48,118 nucleotides of DNA from Clostridia bacterium. GTDB taxonomy: Bacteria > Bacillota > Clostridia > Oscillospirales > CAG-272. This document shows, piece after piece, positions 1-7,495 of this stretch (position 1 is the first letter of the stretch; every line of letters starts with the position of its first letter). The DNA lies in NCBI GenBank assembly GCA_017461745.1, contig JAFTXE010000001.1:1-48118 (forward strand), in the 5' to 3' direction. The notes beneath the pieces are model-generated. The model searched no databases, had not been told where the DNA came from, and saw nothing but the letters and a program-made list of their open reading frames with translations. The translations under genes were made by a program, and so were the position numbers.

Positions 1-345
1 ACGTTGATCCTCGACGGACACGAGATACTTGCAGAGGATGTTGATATGTCCAAGAAGCTCAGATGTATCGAGCTTGGAAGACGGTCGTATCAGGTTTGCA
101 GAGAGTATTTTAAGGATGAGGGGAACAACCTTCACCGTTGGCTGGTTGGACTCCCGACAGTAGTTAGGCACCCTGTTACGGGAGATTTTATGGAGCTGAT
201 AATCGAAGAAGGATTCGAACCTTTACATAATCTCTTGGAGTTTTGTAAGCTCCAGAACAGCGGAATGACTTACGATATCGAATACTTTGAGACATTGACA
301 ATGATTGTCAAAGCAAGCGAAAACATACAGCAGAACGTTTTTTAG
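1..345 (+). CDS. Unknown protein, C-terminal part (5' end outside window)
   Basis: The frame is open from the first base of the window, so the start probably lies upstream; the first available start here is a TTG at position 4 with no ribosome binding site visible. The visible 114 residues are mildly acidic and soluble-looking, with no membrane segment and no motif I recognise. It lies inside the presumed sigK-interrupting element and is followed by about 80 bases before the next small gene. I do not recognise the family and give no function. Confidence 0.5.
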   Translation, partial: TLILDGHEILAEDVDMSKKLRCIELGRRSYQVCREYFKDEGNNLHRWLVGLPTVVRHPVTGDFMELIIEEGFEPLHNLLEFCKLQNSGMTYDIEYFETLTMIVKASENIQQNVF

Positions 346-426
346 AAATTTGTTATCGAAAATGTTCATATTTGTTTGATGTAGCCACATATATTTGAAC
401 AAATTCTAAGAAAGGGGTGATTGGCT

Positions 427-627
427 ATGAAGATTATTGTACATTATCCAGAAACACCTGAAAAGCAAGCACAGTTTGATGCTCGAGTGGCAAAATTTCA
501 CGCTGAATATGTTGCACAATATATTGAAAAGCTCAATTGCCCCACGGATCAAAAATTAAAGCTGCTTGATGCGGTAGCGCAAACAATACTGGAGGAATCT
601 GAAGAAAAAGGAAAAAATGACATATAA
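427..627 (+). CDS. Small unknown protein of the sigK-interrupting element
   Basis: A 66-residue protein beginning M-K-I-I-V-H-Y-P. I chose the ATG at 427 over an in-frame TTG at 421 because the AGGGGTG ribosome binding site at about 413-419 sits at normal distance from 427. The sequence is charged and predicted helical, with an E/K-rich C-terminus and no membrane segment. Short proteins of this appearance accompany recombinase genes in mobile elements of gut Clostridia (general impression, not a verified family call). A strong terminator follows directly. Function unknown. Confidence 0.6.
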   Translation: MKIIVHYPETPEKQAQFDARVAKFHAEYVAQYIEKLNCPTDQKLKLLDAVAQTILEESEEKGKNDI

Positions 628-631
628 TGTA

Positions 632-667
632 AAAAGCGAGGCAGTCGTAATGATTTGCCTCGCTTTT
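632..667 (+). terminator. Rho-independent terminator after the small element gene
   Basis: A 12-bp perfect stem (AAAAGCGAGGCA at 632-643 with its complement at 656-667) around a 12-nt loop. The stem ends in four Ts, giving a modest U-tract on the plus strand; the A-run on the left side would also support termination on the minus strand. Confidence 0.8.
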
Positions 668-744
668 CGTTGTTATAGGGCTTAATAATTGCTCGAGTTG
701 GTCTTTTCTTGTTGCTTAGATATCATTTTTATGATATAATTAGC

Positions 745-1275
745 TCATAAGGCCGATGGTAGGTTCGAATCTTCCTTAAAGTACTTTTCCCATGTGCTTT
801 TGAATATCCTAACTGAGTTAAGCTCCCATTTTTTCAAGGAGCCGGGATGGACTCCTATGATCTTTGCATATTCTTTTCTTGACAATCCAAGTTGCATTCT
901 CTTTGCTCTTATTTGCTTGCCTTGATTGTTATATAAGAATAGGTTGAAGTCATCCAACAAATCGGTAACAGGGATATTATACAGTTCAGCTAATTTCTTC
1001 ATGTGCTCTAATGGATAATAGTCGTGGCCGTATTCCTCGTATCGAATATACGTGCTACGATCAATTCCTATAAGATCAGCAATTTCTCTTTGTAACAGAG
1101 CTTTGCTGTATCGGTACCATCTGAGTTTGTCCGCAACTTCGGTAATCTCGGATGGGTTCGAAAACATTATGTTGAACTTTGCAGCTTCAAGCAAATGATG
1201 AGGAGCTAACAAAGGAAAGCTGTGGATGAACAGGGGAGAGAACCTTACTTCACCGGATATGTTTTGTACCATCAA
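745..1275 (-). CDS. Double helix-turn-helix (XRE-type) regulator at the element boundary
   Basis: The protein contains two XRE-like helix-turn-helix segments. The first, at about residues 57-95, includes Q-R-E-I-A-D-L-I-G-I-D-R-S-T-Y-I-R-Y-E. The second, at about 120-160, includes L-S-R-K-E-Y-A-K-I-I-G-V-H-P-G-S-L-K-K-W-E. It is a likely DNA-binding repressor of the element. The start is uncertain: TTG at 1275, ATG at 1272 or an internal ATG at 1167 are possible and none has a convincing ribosome binding site. The same frame stays open for about 50 further codons upstream, across the break in sigK, without any ATG or GTG. The gene may therefore be 5'-truncated by the insertion or complete only in an excised circle. 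Confidence 0.65.
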   Translation of the reverse strand: MMVQNISGEVRFSPLFIHSFPLLAPHHLLEAAKFNIMFSNPSEITEVADKLRWYRYSKALLQREIADLIGIDRSTYIRYEEYGHDYYPLEHMKKLAELYNIPVTDLLDDFNLFLYNNQGKQIRAKRMQLGLSRKEYAKIIGVHPGSLKKWELNSVRIFKSTWEKYFKEDSNLPSAL

Positions 1276-1361
1276 GTATGTTTGCTCGCCTAATTGCTGG
1301 AATACACGCCATTTTTGATCATATGGAACTTTATCTGCGTCATATGCTCCAAAAAAGTCCG

Positions 1362-1706
1362 TTATGATAGGATAGCATTCTGAATACAGCGCGCGGCGTA
1401 GGTGGCGAATTTTGCGCCGTTGGCAGCCTTAAAGGTATCGACCGCCTTTATGAGTCCGATAGTTCCGATTGAGACGAGGTCTTCCTGATTTTTGCTTGAC
1501 GCGTAGTATTTTCTTACGATATGGGAAACTAATCTGAGGTTATGCAGTATGAGCTTTTTTCTTGCTTCCTCATCGCCACGCTCAACAAGCGCGAAAAGCT
1601 CCTCCTCTTGCTTTGGGGAGAGTGGCGGCGGAAAGCTCCTTGGCGTGTTGATGCCGAGAATGAGATGAAAGAAGTTGGCGAAGACCGAAATAATACCTGT
1701 AAGCAT
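1362..1706 (-). CDS. sigK: Sigma-K, N-terminal half (interrupted gene)
   Basis: This encodes the late mother-cell sporulation sigma factor up to the end of region 2. The first 20 or so residues (M-L-T-G-I-I-S-V-F-A-N-F-F-H-L-I-L-G) form a hydrophobic pro-sequence like that of Bacillus pro-sigma-K. Region 2 follows, including H-N-L-R-L-V-S-H-I-V, L-V-S-I-G-T-I-G-L-I-K-A and K-F-A-T-Y-A-A-R-C-I. Similarity ends there, three residues before a stop, where a complete SigK would continue for about 120 residues. A GGAGGA ribosome binding site precedes the ATG at 1706. The break coincides with the skin insertion region of other spore formers, so a functional gene probably requires excision of the neighbouring element. 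Confidence 0.85.
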   Translation of the reverse strand: MLTGIISVFANFFHLILGINTPRSFPPPLSPKQEEELFALVERGDEEARKKLILHNLRLVSHIVRKYYASSKNQEDLVSIGTIGLIKAVDTFKAANGAKFATYAARCIQNAILS

Positions 1707-1823
1707 AATATCCTCCGAATATATTTTTGCGTTCTGTAAATAATATGCGGAGGGGAATTAAATAATCCGCAGGGACAAGATAGGACTTTTGATAAATTTA
1801 ATAGCGAGCTTTGTCGCTTTTCA

Positions 1824-1852
1824 TTGACAGAAGCTATATTTTGTGGTAAAAT
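1824..1852 (+). promoter_or_regulatory. Sigma-A promoter of the pfp-SDR pair
   Basis: TTGACA at 1824-1829 and TAAAAT at 1847-1852 with a 17-nt spacer, 38 bases ahead of the phosphofructokinase start. The ribosome binding site GGAGGA lies at 1879-1884. Confidence 0.8.
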
Positions 1853-1890
1853 ATTGGTATGTATAATATTATCTTCTTGGAGGACAGAAT

Positions 1891-3126
1891 ATGCTTATTG
1901 GAAATGCGGTGGTTGGACAGTCGGGAGGACCGACGGCGGCGATAAACGCAACGCTTGCAGGTGTTATCAGAGGAGCGCTTGAGGCGGACTGCATAAAAAC
2001 GGTTTACGGAATGAGAAACGGTATTGAGGGCTTTGCGAATAAAAGACTTATCGACCTCAACTCTGTATTTGCAAGCGAGGAGGCTTTTGAAACTCTTGAG
2101 CAGACTCCCGCGGCTGCTCTCGGCTCTTGCAGAAAAAAGCTACCCGACCCTGATTCCGAGCGTCCCGAGGACGTAGCGTTTTATCAGAAGATATTTTCGG
2201 TTATAGATGAATTCAATATCAAATACTTTTTCTACATCGGCGGTAACGATTCTATGGATACCGTTGCTAAGATGTCGAGATATGCCGAAAAGACGGGCGT
2301 TGAGATAAGAATAATGGGTGTTCCCAAGACTATCGACAACGACTTGGCGCTTACCGACCATACCCCCGGCTTTGGCTCGGCGGCGAAATATATTTCAACC
2401 ACAGTCCGTGAGATAGTCCGCGATTGCGGTGTTTATACGGTCAAGGCGGTTACCGTCGTTGAGATAATGGGACGTGACGCGGGTTGGCTGACGGCGTCCT
2501 CGGCTATAGGCAGAATCGTTGACGGAGCGGCGCCCGATTACGTTTATTTGCCCGAGCGTGATTTTGATATCGAGAGCTTTTTTGCTGATATAGAAAAGGC
2601 GTTTGAAAAGCATCCCAACGTCGTCGTTGCGGTTTCCGAGGGCTTGAGATATGCCGACGGCAGATACGTTGGCGAGGGAACGCAGAGCGGAAGCACCGAC
2701 GTGTTCGGTCATAAGTATCTTGCGGGTACGGGAAAGGCGCTTGAGCTTGCTATCAAGGACAGATTCGGCTGTAAGGTGCGCTCGGTAGAGCTTAATCTTC
2801 CTCAGCGTTGCGCGGGACATCTGCTTTCCATGACCGACATATCCGAATCGCGCAGCATAGGCTGTGAGGCTGTAAGAGCGGCGGTGTCGGGTGTCAGCGG
2901 AGAGGTTATGGTCTTTGTTCGCGCCGAGACGGAGAATTACGCTTGCGGTATTGAGCATAGAAGCGTAAGGGGTATTGCCAACGCAACGAGATACGTTCCC
3001 GACGAATTTATTTCCGAGGGCGACAATAACGTGACCGATGCTTGCTGTGAGTACTTACTTCCTCTTATCGAAGGAGAGTATCCCGTTAAATACGAAAGAG
3101 GATTGCCAAAGCATATTATTCTTTGA
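1891..3126 (+). CDS. pfp: 6-phosphofructokinase, probably pyrophosphate-dependent
   Basis: This catalyses phosphorylation of fructose 6-phosphate in glycolysis. Visible family features are V-G-Q-S-G-G-P-T near the N-terminus, G-G-N-D-S-M-D-T at about residues 117-124, P-K-T-I-D-N-D at about 145-151 and M-G-R-D-A-G-W-L-T-A further on. ATP-dependent enzymes carry G-G-D-G-S at the first site, while an acidic or asparagine residue before D-S together with the P-K-T-I-D-N-D lysine is typical of the PPi-dependent group (established for the family). Cofactor choice here is therefore inference. The length of 411 residues fits the small PPi-type clade. A strong promoter and ribosome binding site precede it. 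The SDR gene begins 8 bases downstream, so the two are probably co-transcribed. Confidence 0.9.
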   Translation: MLIGNAVVGQSGGPTAAINATLAGVIRGALEADCIKTVYGMRNGIEGFANKRLIDLNSVFASEEAFETLEQTPAAALGSCRKKLPDPDSERPEDVAFYQKIFSVIDEFNIKYFFYIGGNDSMDTVAKMSRYAEKTGVEIRIMGVPKTIDNDLALTDHTPGFGSAAKYISTTVREIVRDCGVYTVKAVTVVEIMGRDAGWLTASSAIGRIVDGAAPDYVYLPERDFDIESFFADIEKAFEKHPNVVVAVSEGLRYADGRYVGEGTQSGSTDVFGHKYLAGTGKALELAIKDRFGCKVRSVELNLPQRCAGHLLSMTDISESRSIGCEAVRAAVSGVSGEVMVFVRAETENYACGIEHRSVRGIANATRYVPDEFISEGDNNVTDACCEYLLPLIEGEYPVKYERGLPKHIIL

Positions 3127-3134
3127 GGTGAATG

Positions 3135-3896
3135 ATGAAAATTGCGATCGTTACGGGTGCGTCGTCAGGTATAGGACGAGAATACGTAAGACAGATAGCG
3201 GAAAGAGAAGCGCTTGACGAGATATGGGTCGTTGCCAGAAGAGAGGAACGGCTTGAGGAGCTGAAAAGCGCGATAAAAACAAAAATAGTTCCCATATGCG
3301 TTGATTTGTGCGAGCCGCGCGGCTATGAAAAAATAAGAAATATGCTTGCGGATATCAGCCCCGACGTGCGCGTGCTCGTCAATGCGGCGGGCTACGGAAA
3401 ATTCGGAGCGTTTAACGACATCGAGCTTTCGGAGCAGCTTGGAATGGTGGAGCTTAATATCAACGCACTGACGAAAATAACCTTCCACACGCTTCCGTAT
3501 ATGTCCGAGGGGGCGAAGATATTTTTCGTCGGCTCACGCTCGGGCTTCCATCCCGTTCCGTATATTTCCGTGTATGCGGCGACTAAATCATACGTGCTGA
3601 GCTTTTCGAGAGCTATCGGTAAGGAGCTTGAAAAAAGAAAGATTTCAACTATTGCCGTTTGTCCCGGTTGGGTGCGTACCGAATTTTTTGACAGAGCCGT
3701 GGAGAACGAGGGCGTTATCGTGTACTATAATAATTTCGTAACTCCCGAGCAGGTAGTCAGTCGCTCGTACCGTGATATCGCGCGCGGTAAGGACGTTTCT
3801 GTCTGCGGAGCGTCTACGCGTTTTCAGGTATTCCTTGCAAAGCTTTTGCCTCATAAATGGGTTATGAAAATATGGTGCAAGCAGCAAAAGAAATAA
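3135..3896 (+). CDS. Short-chain dehydrogenase/reductase
   Basis: This is a classical SDR oxidoreductase with an N-terminal Rossmann fold, T-G-A-S-S-G-I-G at residues about 8-15, N-A-A-G at about 85, a catalytic-type serine in G-S-R-S-G and the Y-A-A-T-K active-site motif. The substrate cannot be read from the sequence. Two adjacent ATGs exist (3132 and 3135); 3135 is better spaced from the GAGGTG ribosome binding site at 3125-3130. The length of about 253 residues is normal. It follows pfp closely and ends in a terminator, making a two-gene unit. Confidence 0.88.
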   Translation: MKIAIVTGASSGIGREYVRQIAEREALDEIWVVARREERLEELKSAIKTKIVPICVDLCEPRGYEKIRNMLADISPDVRVLVNAAGYGKFGAFNDIELSEQLGMVELNINALTKITFHTLPYMSEGAKIFFVGSRSGFHPVPYISVYAATKSYVLSFSRAIGKELEKRKISTIAVCPGWVRTEFFDRAVENEGVIVYYNNFVTPEQVVSRSYRDIARGKDVSVCGASTRFQVFLAKLLPHKWVMKIWCKQQKK

Positions 3897-3904
3897 ACAA
3901 ACAA

Positions 3905-3938
3905 ACAAGGGGTTGATTTCAGCCCCTTGTCTTTTATG
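3905..3938 (+). terminator. Terminator of the pfp-SDR operon
   Basis: An 8-bp perfect stem (ACAAGGGG at 3905-3912, complement at 3923-3930) with a 10-nt loop followed by CTTTTAT. Confidence 0.8.
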
Positions 3939-4021
3939 TTTGCGGATCTATCGTAAGAATGCGGATAAAAAATGAAAATGCGGTTATAATAGGCAGTGAG
4001 AATATTTTACCGAGGTGAGAT

Positions 4022-5431
4022 ATGAATAAAACACTGACCGAAAATTACTCCGAGAACGTGACTTTGATGCAAAGTGCGCTCAGGGTAAACGAAAGCTTTG
4101 ACGTGCTATATAAAAAGCTTACCATAGGCAGCGGAGAGCTGTCCTTCTTCTATATTGACGGCTTTACCAAGGATACGGTAATGCAAAAGCTGATGATGCA
4201 TTTTATTTCCTTGGGCAAGATAAAGGGAAGCGCGTCAGAGTTTATGATGCAGAGCGTTCCGTATATAGAGACTGATACAGTCACCGACGTTGATAAAATG
4301 ATAACTGCCGTAATGTCGGGCTGCACGCTGTGTCTCGGCTCAAGCTTCGGAGCGGAGGCTATCATTATAGATACCCGAACCTATCCCGCCCGAACCACGG
4401 AAGAGCCCGAGGGCGACAGAGTAATGCGAGGCTCGCGTGACGGATTTGTTGAGACGCTTATATTCAATACCGCGCTTATTCGCCGAAGAATAAGAAATCC
4501 CGCACTTACTATGCAGTATTTTTCCATCGGAGAGGATTCGCGTTCCGACGTGGTCATGTGCTATATGAATGACAGAGCGGATATGAAATACGTCAGAACT
4601 ATTGAACGCAAGCTGAAGGCGATAAAAACGGACTCCTTGGTTATCGGTCACGAATCCTTAAAGGAATGTCTTATAAAAACGAGGTGGTACAATCCCTTTC
4701 CAAAGGTGAGGACTACCGAGCGCCCCGACGTCGCCGCCGCTCAGCTGTTGGAGGGCAGTATACTGCTCGTGATAGATAACAGCCCCGAGGTCATGGTTCT
4801 GCCCGTTTCGATATTCGACTTTATGCAGGAATCCAACGACTTTTATTTTCCGCCGCTGACGGGAACTTATATAAGGATAGTAAGATATATAGTGTTCTTT
4901 TTGACGCTTGTAATTACGCCCGCGTGGTATCTGATGCTTGAATACCCCGAGCTTGTTCCGTCGTTTTTGAGCTTTGCCATGCCTGAGGACAGCGGCAAGC
5001 TTCCTATTATCGTACAGCTTCTTTTGGTGGAGTTTATAATTGACGCGCTGAGACTTGCGTCCCTCAACACGCCGAATATGCTGAACAATTCTTTGTCCGT
5101 CGTCGGTGGCTTGATACTCGGAGACTTTGCCGTAAGCATAGGCTGGCTCATACCCGAGGTAATTCTTTATATGGCGTTCGTGGCTATCGCAAACTTCACT
5201 CAGAGAAGCTACGAGCTTGGCTACGCTATAAAATTTTTGCGAATATTCTGGCTGATAGTGACCGCGATTTTCGGCTTCTGGGGCTTCTGCGGCGCTTTCG
5301 TCGTGATAATCATACTGTTGCTTACCAATACCACTGTGAACGGCAAGAGAAATTACCTTTATCCGTTGATACCGTTTAACGGCAGGGCGTTGCTTTCCTT
5401 GGTGGTAAGGGTTAGAAAAAAGAACGTGTAG
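4022..5431 (+). CDS. spoVAF: Spore germination protein SpoVAF (GerA family)
   Basis: This is an inner-membrane protein of the GerA superfamily. The N-terminal soluble half carries F-F-Y-I-D-G-F-T-K-D, the motif Y-P-A-R-T-T-E-E-P and G-S-R-D-G-F-V-E-T with R-R-R-I-R-N-P, all hallmark segments. The phrase order matches SpoVAF more closely than the germinant receptor A subunits. The C-terminal half has about five hydrophobic segments (about residues 280-450). The 469-residue length is in range. It stands alone, away from any spoVA operon, with a GAGGTGAG ribosome binding site. A TATAAT sits at 3985-3990, but I could not identify a convincing forespore (sigma-G) promoter. It might alternatively be a generic gerXA paralogue. 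Confidence 0.85.
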   Translation: MNKTLTENYSENVTLMQSALRVNESFDVLYKKLTIGSGELSFFYIDGFTKDTVMQKLMMHFISLGKIKGSASEFMMQSVPYIETDTVTDVDKMITAVMSGCTLCLGSSFGAEAIIIDTRTYPARTTEEPEGDRVMRGSRDGFVETLIFNTALIRRRIRNPALTMQYFSIGEDSRSDVVMCYMNDRADMKYVRTIERKLKAIKTDSLVIGHESLKECLIKTRWYNPFPKVRTTERPDVAAAQLLEGSILLVIDNSPEVMVLPVSIFDFMQESNDFYFPPLTGTYIRIVRYIVFFLTLVITPAWYLMLEYPELVPSFLSFAMPEDSGKLPIIVQLLLVEFIIDALRLASLNTPNMLNNSLSVVGGLILGDFAVSIGWLIPEVILYMAFVAIANFTQRSYELGYAIKFLRIFWLIVTAIFGFWGFCGAFVVIIILLLTNTTVNGKRNYLYPLIPFNGRALLSLVVRVRKKNV

Positions 5432-5463
5432 ATTAAAAATTCAGCAGAGAGTCCGATTTAAAT

Positions 5464-5526
5464 AAAAAACGCCGTTATTCGGGGCGTGAGGCGTACAAGG
5501 ATACGTCAAGCTCCGAAAACGGCGGT
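5464..5526 (-). terminator. Branched terminator downstream of truB
   Basis: The outer stem pairs 5470-5485 with 5509-5524, and a second small hairpin (GCGTA/TACGTC) is nested in its loop. On the minus strand the stem is followed by a run of six T residues (5469-5464), so it should end the nitroreductase-truB transcript. On the plus strand no T-run follows, so spoVAF would not be terminated here. Confidence 0.75.
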
Positions 5527-5598
5527 AGGAAAAGTCTATTGAATTTTAAGAATACAATATCGTATGCTTTTTTTGTTAAATAAACAAGAGTAAATGCC

Positions 5599-6513
5599 TT
5601 ATAAAAGCTTTATCGCCTTAACTGCCGTTCCCTCGGCATATTCCCGTACTTCGCCCAAGGCGAAGAAATCACCGTTGGGGGTATACAGTCTCAGACGAGT
5701 GCCCAAAGGGTAGCTCGTGCGTATTTTTTTCTGATATATCTCACAGCCGTTGACGCAAAGGCGGTAGTAAAAGTCGGGCAGCCGAACGGCGTCAAGCTCG
5801 CGGAACAGCTCCTCGGTCGGTATGAGAAGTCCAAGCCTTTCCTCGTCCGAAAGCTCGTTCAAGTATTCAAGCGTGACTGCGTTTTCAATGCGAAATCCGC
5901 CCGCCGCGGTTCTTCTCAACGTTGACATAACGCCGCCGCAGCCAAGACGCGCGCCTATATCGGCGCAAAGAGTTCGAATATACGTTCCCGACGAGCAAGC
6001 GACTGACAGAGCGTAGTCCGACGGCGTGTCCGTGGGAGTGACGGAGAGATGCGTTATAGTAATATCCCGCGGCTGACGCTCGACTGTCTTGCCCTCGCGC
6101 GCGAGATCGCATAGCTTTTTACCGCCCACTTTGAGCGCACTGTACATGGGAGGTATTTGCTGAGTCACGCCTAAGAATTTCTCCGCCGCCTCTGCAACGT
6201 CTTTGGGAGAGGGAAGCGTGGCGCACTGAGTGAGTACCGCCCCCGTGACGTCCTCGGTGTCGGTGGTTATACCAAGCTTTAGCGTCGCCTCGTATTCCTT
6301 TGCGTCGCAAACGAGATATTCCGCCGCCTTTGCCGCCCTTCCGATAAGCATTACGAGAACTCCCGAGGCAAGCGGGTCAAGCGTTCCCGTGTGTCCGACA
6401 CGCTTTGTGCCGAATAGCTTTCTTATTTTGTATACCGCGTCGTGAGAGGTTATTCCCACGGGCTTATCGAGTATGAGCAGACCCGACGGCTCGGTGTTCT
6501 GTATCTGTGACAT
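5599..6513 (-). CDS. truB: tRNA pseudouridine-55 synthase TruB
   Basis: TruB converts U55 in the T-loop of tRNAs to pseudouridine. The catalytic motif G-H-T-G-T-L-D-P-L-A-S-G is at residues 40-51, with the nucleophilic aspartate at 46. L-D-K-P-x-G-I-T-S-H-D at the N-terminus and G-T-Y-I-R-T-L-C-x-D-I-G further on also match. The length of 304 is typical, including a C-terminal PUA-like portion. The start at 6513 has GGAA seven bases upstream. It lies 10 bases downstream of the nitroreductase gene, so the two are probably one transcript. Confidence 0.95.
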   Translation of the reverse strand: MSQIQNTEPSGLLILDKPVGITSHDAVYKIRKLFGTKRVGHTGTLDPLASGVLVMLIGRAAKAAEYLVCDAKEYEATLKLGITTDTEDVTGAVLTQCATLPSPKDVAEAAEKFLGVTQQIPPMYSALKVGGKKLCDLAREGKTVERQPRDITITHLSVTPTDTPSDYALSVACSSGTYIRTLCADIGARLGCGGVMSTLRRTAAGGFRIENAVTLEYLNELSDEERLGLLIPTEELFRELDAVRLPDFYYRLCVNGCEIYQKKIRTSYPLGTRLRLYTPNGDFFALGEVREYAEGTAVKAIKLL

Positions 6514-6523
6514 AATAATTTCC

Positions 6524-7096
6524 TTACTTTATAATTACTTCGTCAAGCGGACGCTTGGGAACGTAATGGACGTTGTTTTCGTCGCGGTAGTATTTGACAC
6601 CGTCCTTCGCAACCGTGAGAACGACCTCGTCCTCGGGAACTCCAAGACCGAGCACAAGCACGGGAGTGAGGTTATCGTCAAGAGAAAGCGTGTCCTTCAG
6701 CACCTGCTCGGACGCCGAACCAATAATACAGCCGCCAAAGCCTGCCTCAGCTGCTGACAGCATAATTGTCTGCGCGGCGATCCCTACGTCTATCATGAAG
6801 ATAGGCTTTAATGGCGCTATCGACGTATCGTGGCACATAACGATAAACGCCGCAGGACCGTGATTCTCGGGAGGAAGCTTTTTTTCAAGCGACGCCGCCC
6901 AGCGAGTGAGGGGAAGAAGGCGCGCAACCTCATCGGTGTCGGTGATTATTTTGTATTTCAGCGCCTGCAAATTCATAGCCGCGGGAGAGTGGTTTGCGTT
7001 TGCTATCCATTCTATCAGAAGCTCCTCGGGAATCTTTGCGCCCGAGACGAATTCTCTGTGGCTTCTGTTTTTGTCTGCGAGTTCTTTAAAAAGCAT
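6524..7096 (-). CDS. Nitroreductase-family FMN oxidoreductase
   Basis: A 190-residue nitroreductase-like protein. The N-terminal S-H-R-E-F-V-S-G-A-K-I-P-E-E and N-H-S-P-A-A-M-N-L-Q segments are the family's FMN-binding signature, and G-F-G-G-C-I-I-G near residue 140 matches the conserved G-x-G-x-C-x-x-G stretch. The frame extends farther upstream, but ATG 7096 is chosen because AAGGAGAA lies just before it and similarity begins there. The natural electron acceptor is unknown. It is followed closely by truB. No clear promoter was found upstream; the strong promoter at 7117-7145 points the other way. Confidence 0.88.
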   Translation of the reverse strand: MLFKELADKNRSHREFVSGAKIPEELLIEWIANANHSPAAMNLQALKYKIITDTDEVARLLPLTRWAASLEKKLPPENHGPAAFIVMCHDTSIAPLKPIFMIDVGIAAQTIMLSAAEAGFGGCIIGSASEQVLKDTLSLDDNLTPVLVLGLGVPEDEVVLTVAKDGVKYYRDENNVHYVPKRPLDEVIIK

Positions 7097-7116
7097 AAAA
7101 GTTCTCCTTGTGTTTG

Positions 7117-7145
7117 TTGACAAATGTCGATTTTTATGATATAAT
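7117..7145 (+). promoter_or_regulatory. Promoter of toxin mRNA, copy 1
   Basis: TTGACA at 7117-7122 and TATAAT at 7140-7145 with a 17-nt spacer, a perfect consensus. The expected start site at 7152 is the first base of a palindrome (7152-7164). Confidence 0.9.
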
Positions 7146-7151
7146 ATCCAT

Positions 7152-7246
7152 GGCAAATTTTGCCCGGAGAGAGTTATCATTGATGGTGGCGGTGCTTCCC
7201 GAAATATCGGGAAAGCGAATTTCTTTTGCCTTCCCGCGAGGGGAGG
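7152..7246 (+). promoter_or_regulatory. Folded leader of toxin mRNA, copy 1, hiding the ribosome binding site
   Basis: Three hairpins are visible: a 5'-terminal one (7152-7164); one pairing TTCCCGA 7196-7202 with TCGGGAA 7207-7213; and one pairing CCTTCCC 7229-7235 with GGGGAGG 7240-7246 through a GCGA (GNRA-type) loop. The third buries the Shine-Dalgarno sequence GGAGGTGAT (7242-7250). The second gene copy has the same three hairpins with different bases. Confidence 0.75.
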
Positions 7247-7253
7247 TGATACG

Positions 7254-7340
7254 ATGGACTTTATTACATGGAATGACTTATTGCAAGTCGCTTTTCTTGT
7301 GTTTGCCATTATATCCTGTTTTTATAACAAAAAGAAATAA
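7254..7340 (+). CDS. Small hydrophobic peptide, putative type I toxin, copy 1
   Basis: A 28-residue peptide with a short polar N-terminus (M-D-F-I-T-W-N-D), one hydrophobic helix (residues about 9-24) and a basic K-K-K end. This is the usual design of type I toxins such as TxpA, Fst or the holin-like toxins of Firmicutes, which act at the membrane (established for the class). It begins with ATG after an ideal GGAGGTGAT site, itself sequestered in a hairpin. A consensus promoter lies upstream and a convergent antisense promoter downstream. The stop codon is part of the terminator stem. The second copy (7641-7724) shares the T-W-N-D and V-F-A-I-I-S-C-F-Y segments. Toxicity is inference. Confidence 0.82.
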   Translation: MDFITWNDLLQVAFLVFAIISCFYNKKK

Positions 7341-7422
7341 CCGCCTCTAAGTTCCCCAACGACAAGACGGTTATTTCTTATAACTAAATTGTGAGGGAGC
7401 ACCGTTACCGATGACTCTCTTC
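7328..7422 (-). ncRNA. Antisense RNA (putative antitoxin), copy 1
   Basis: Predicted from a perfect minus-strand promoter (7429-7457), start near 7422, and the terminator stem 7335-7343/7368-7376 followed on this strand by CTTTTTG. The roughly 95-nt RNA would be complementary to the 3' end of the toxin mRNA, including its last codons. Confidence 0.75.
7335..7376. terminator. Shared bidirectional terminator of toxin and antisense RNA, copy 1
   Basis: AAATAACCG at 7335-7343 pairs with 7368-7376. The minus strand has a five-T tract; the plus-strand tail is weaker (CTTATAAC). The stem overlaps the toxin stop codon. Confidence 0.75.
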
Positions 7423-7428
7423 GTTATT

Positions 7429-7457
7429 ATTATAACCGCTTTTTATCCTTTTGTCAA
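7429..7457 (-). promoter_or_regulatory. Promoter of antisense RNA, copy 1
   Basis: On the minus strand TTGACA (7457-7452) and TATAAT (7434-7429) are separated by 17 nt, a perfect consensus that points back at the toxin gene. Confidence 0.9.
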
Positions 7458-7495
7458 GAGGAAAAGTAAATTTTGTTGCGTCAAGCTCATGTATG

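Larger units (their letters stand above)
1..1380. mobile_element. Terminal part of a skin-like element inserted in sigK (partial)
   Basis: Sigma-K coding sequence, read on the minus strand from 1706, stops matching the family after the A-A-R-C-I residues near 1380. Everything below that point is unrelated: two small plus-strand genes, a terminator and an HTH regulator. In Bacillus subtilis and Clostridioides difficile sigK is split in this same conserved region by the skin prophage-like element, which is excised in the mother cell by a serine recombinase (established). The recombinase and the C-terminal half of sigK are not in the window and would lie beyond its left edge. That this is a skin-like element is inference from the break position and the foreign content. 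Confidence 0.72.

Noticed and set aside
726..776. tRNA-like stretch (AGCTCATAAGGCC...GGTTCGAATC)
   Set aside because: The anticodon-loop and T-loop look-alikes have no matching acceptor stem, the T-stem is mispaired, and the segment encodes the end of the HTH protein.
1542..1739. 65-codon plus-strand ORF
   Set aside because: It is antisense to the sigK N-terminal half, which has a clear ribosome binding site and conserved residues.
3940..4021. Sigma-G promoter for spoVAF
   Set aside because: Candidate -35 and -10 elements do not fit the forespore consensus with proper spacing, so no promoter is annotated.
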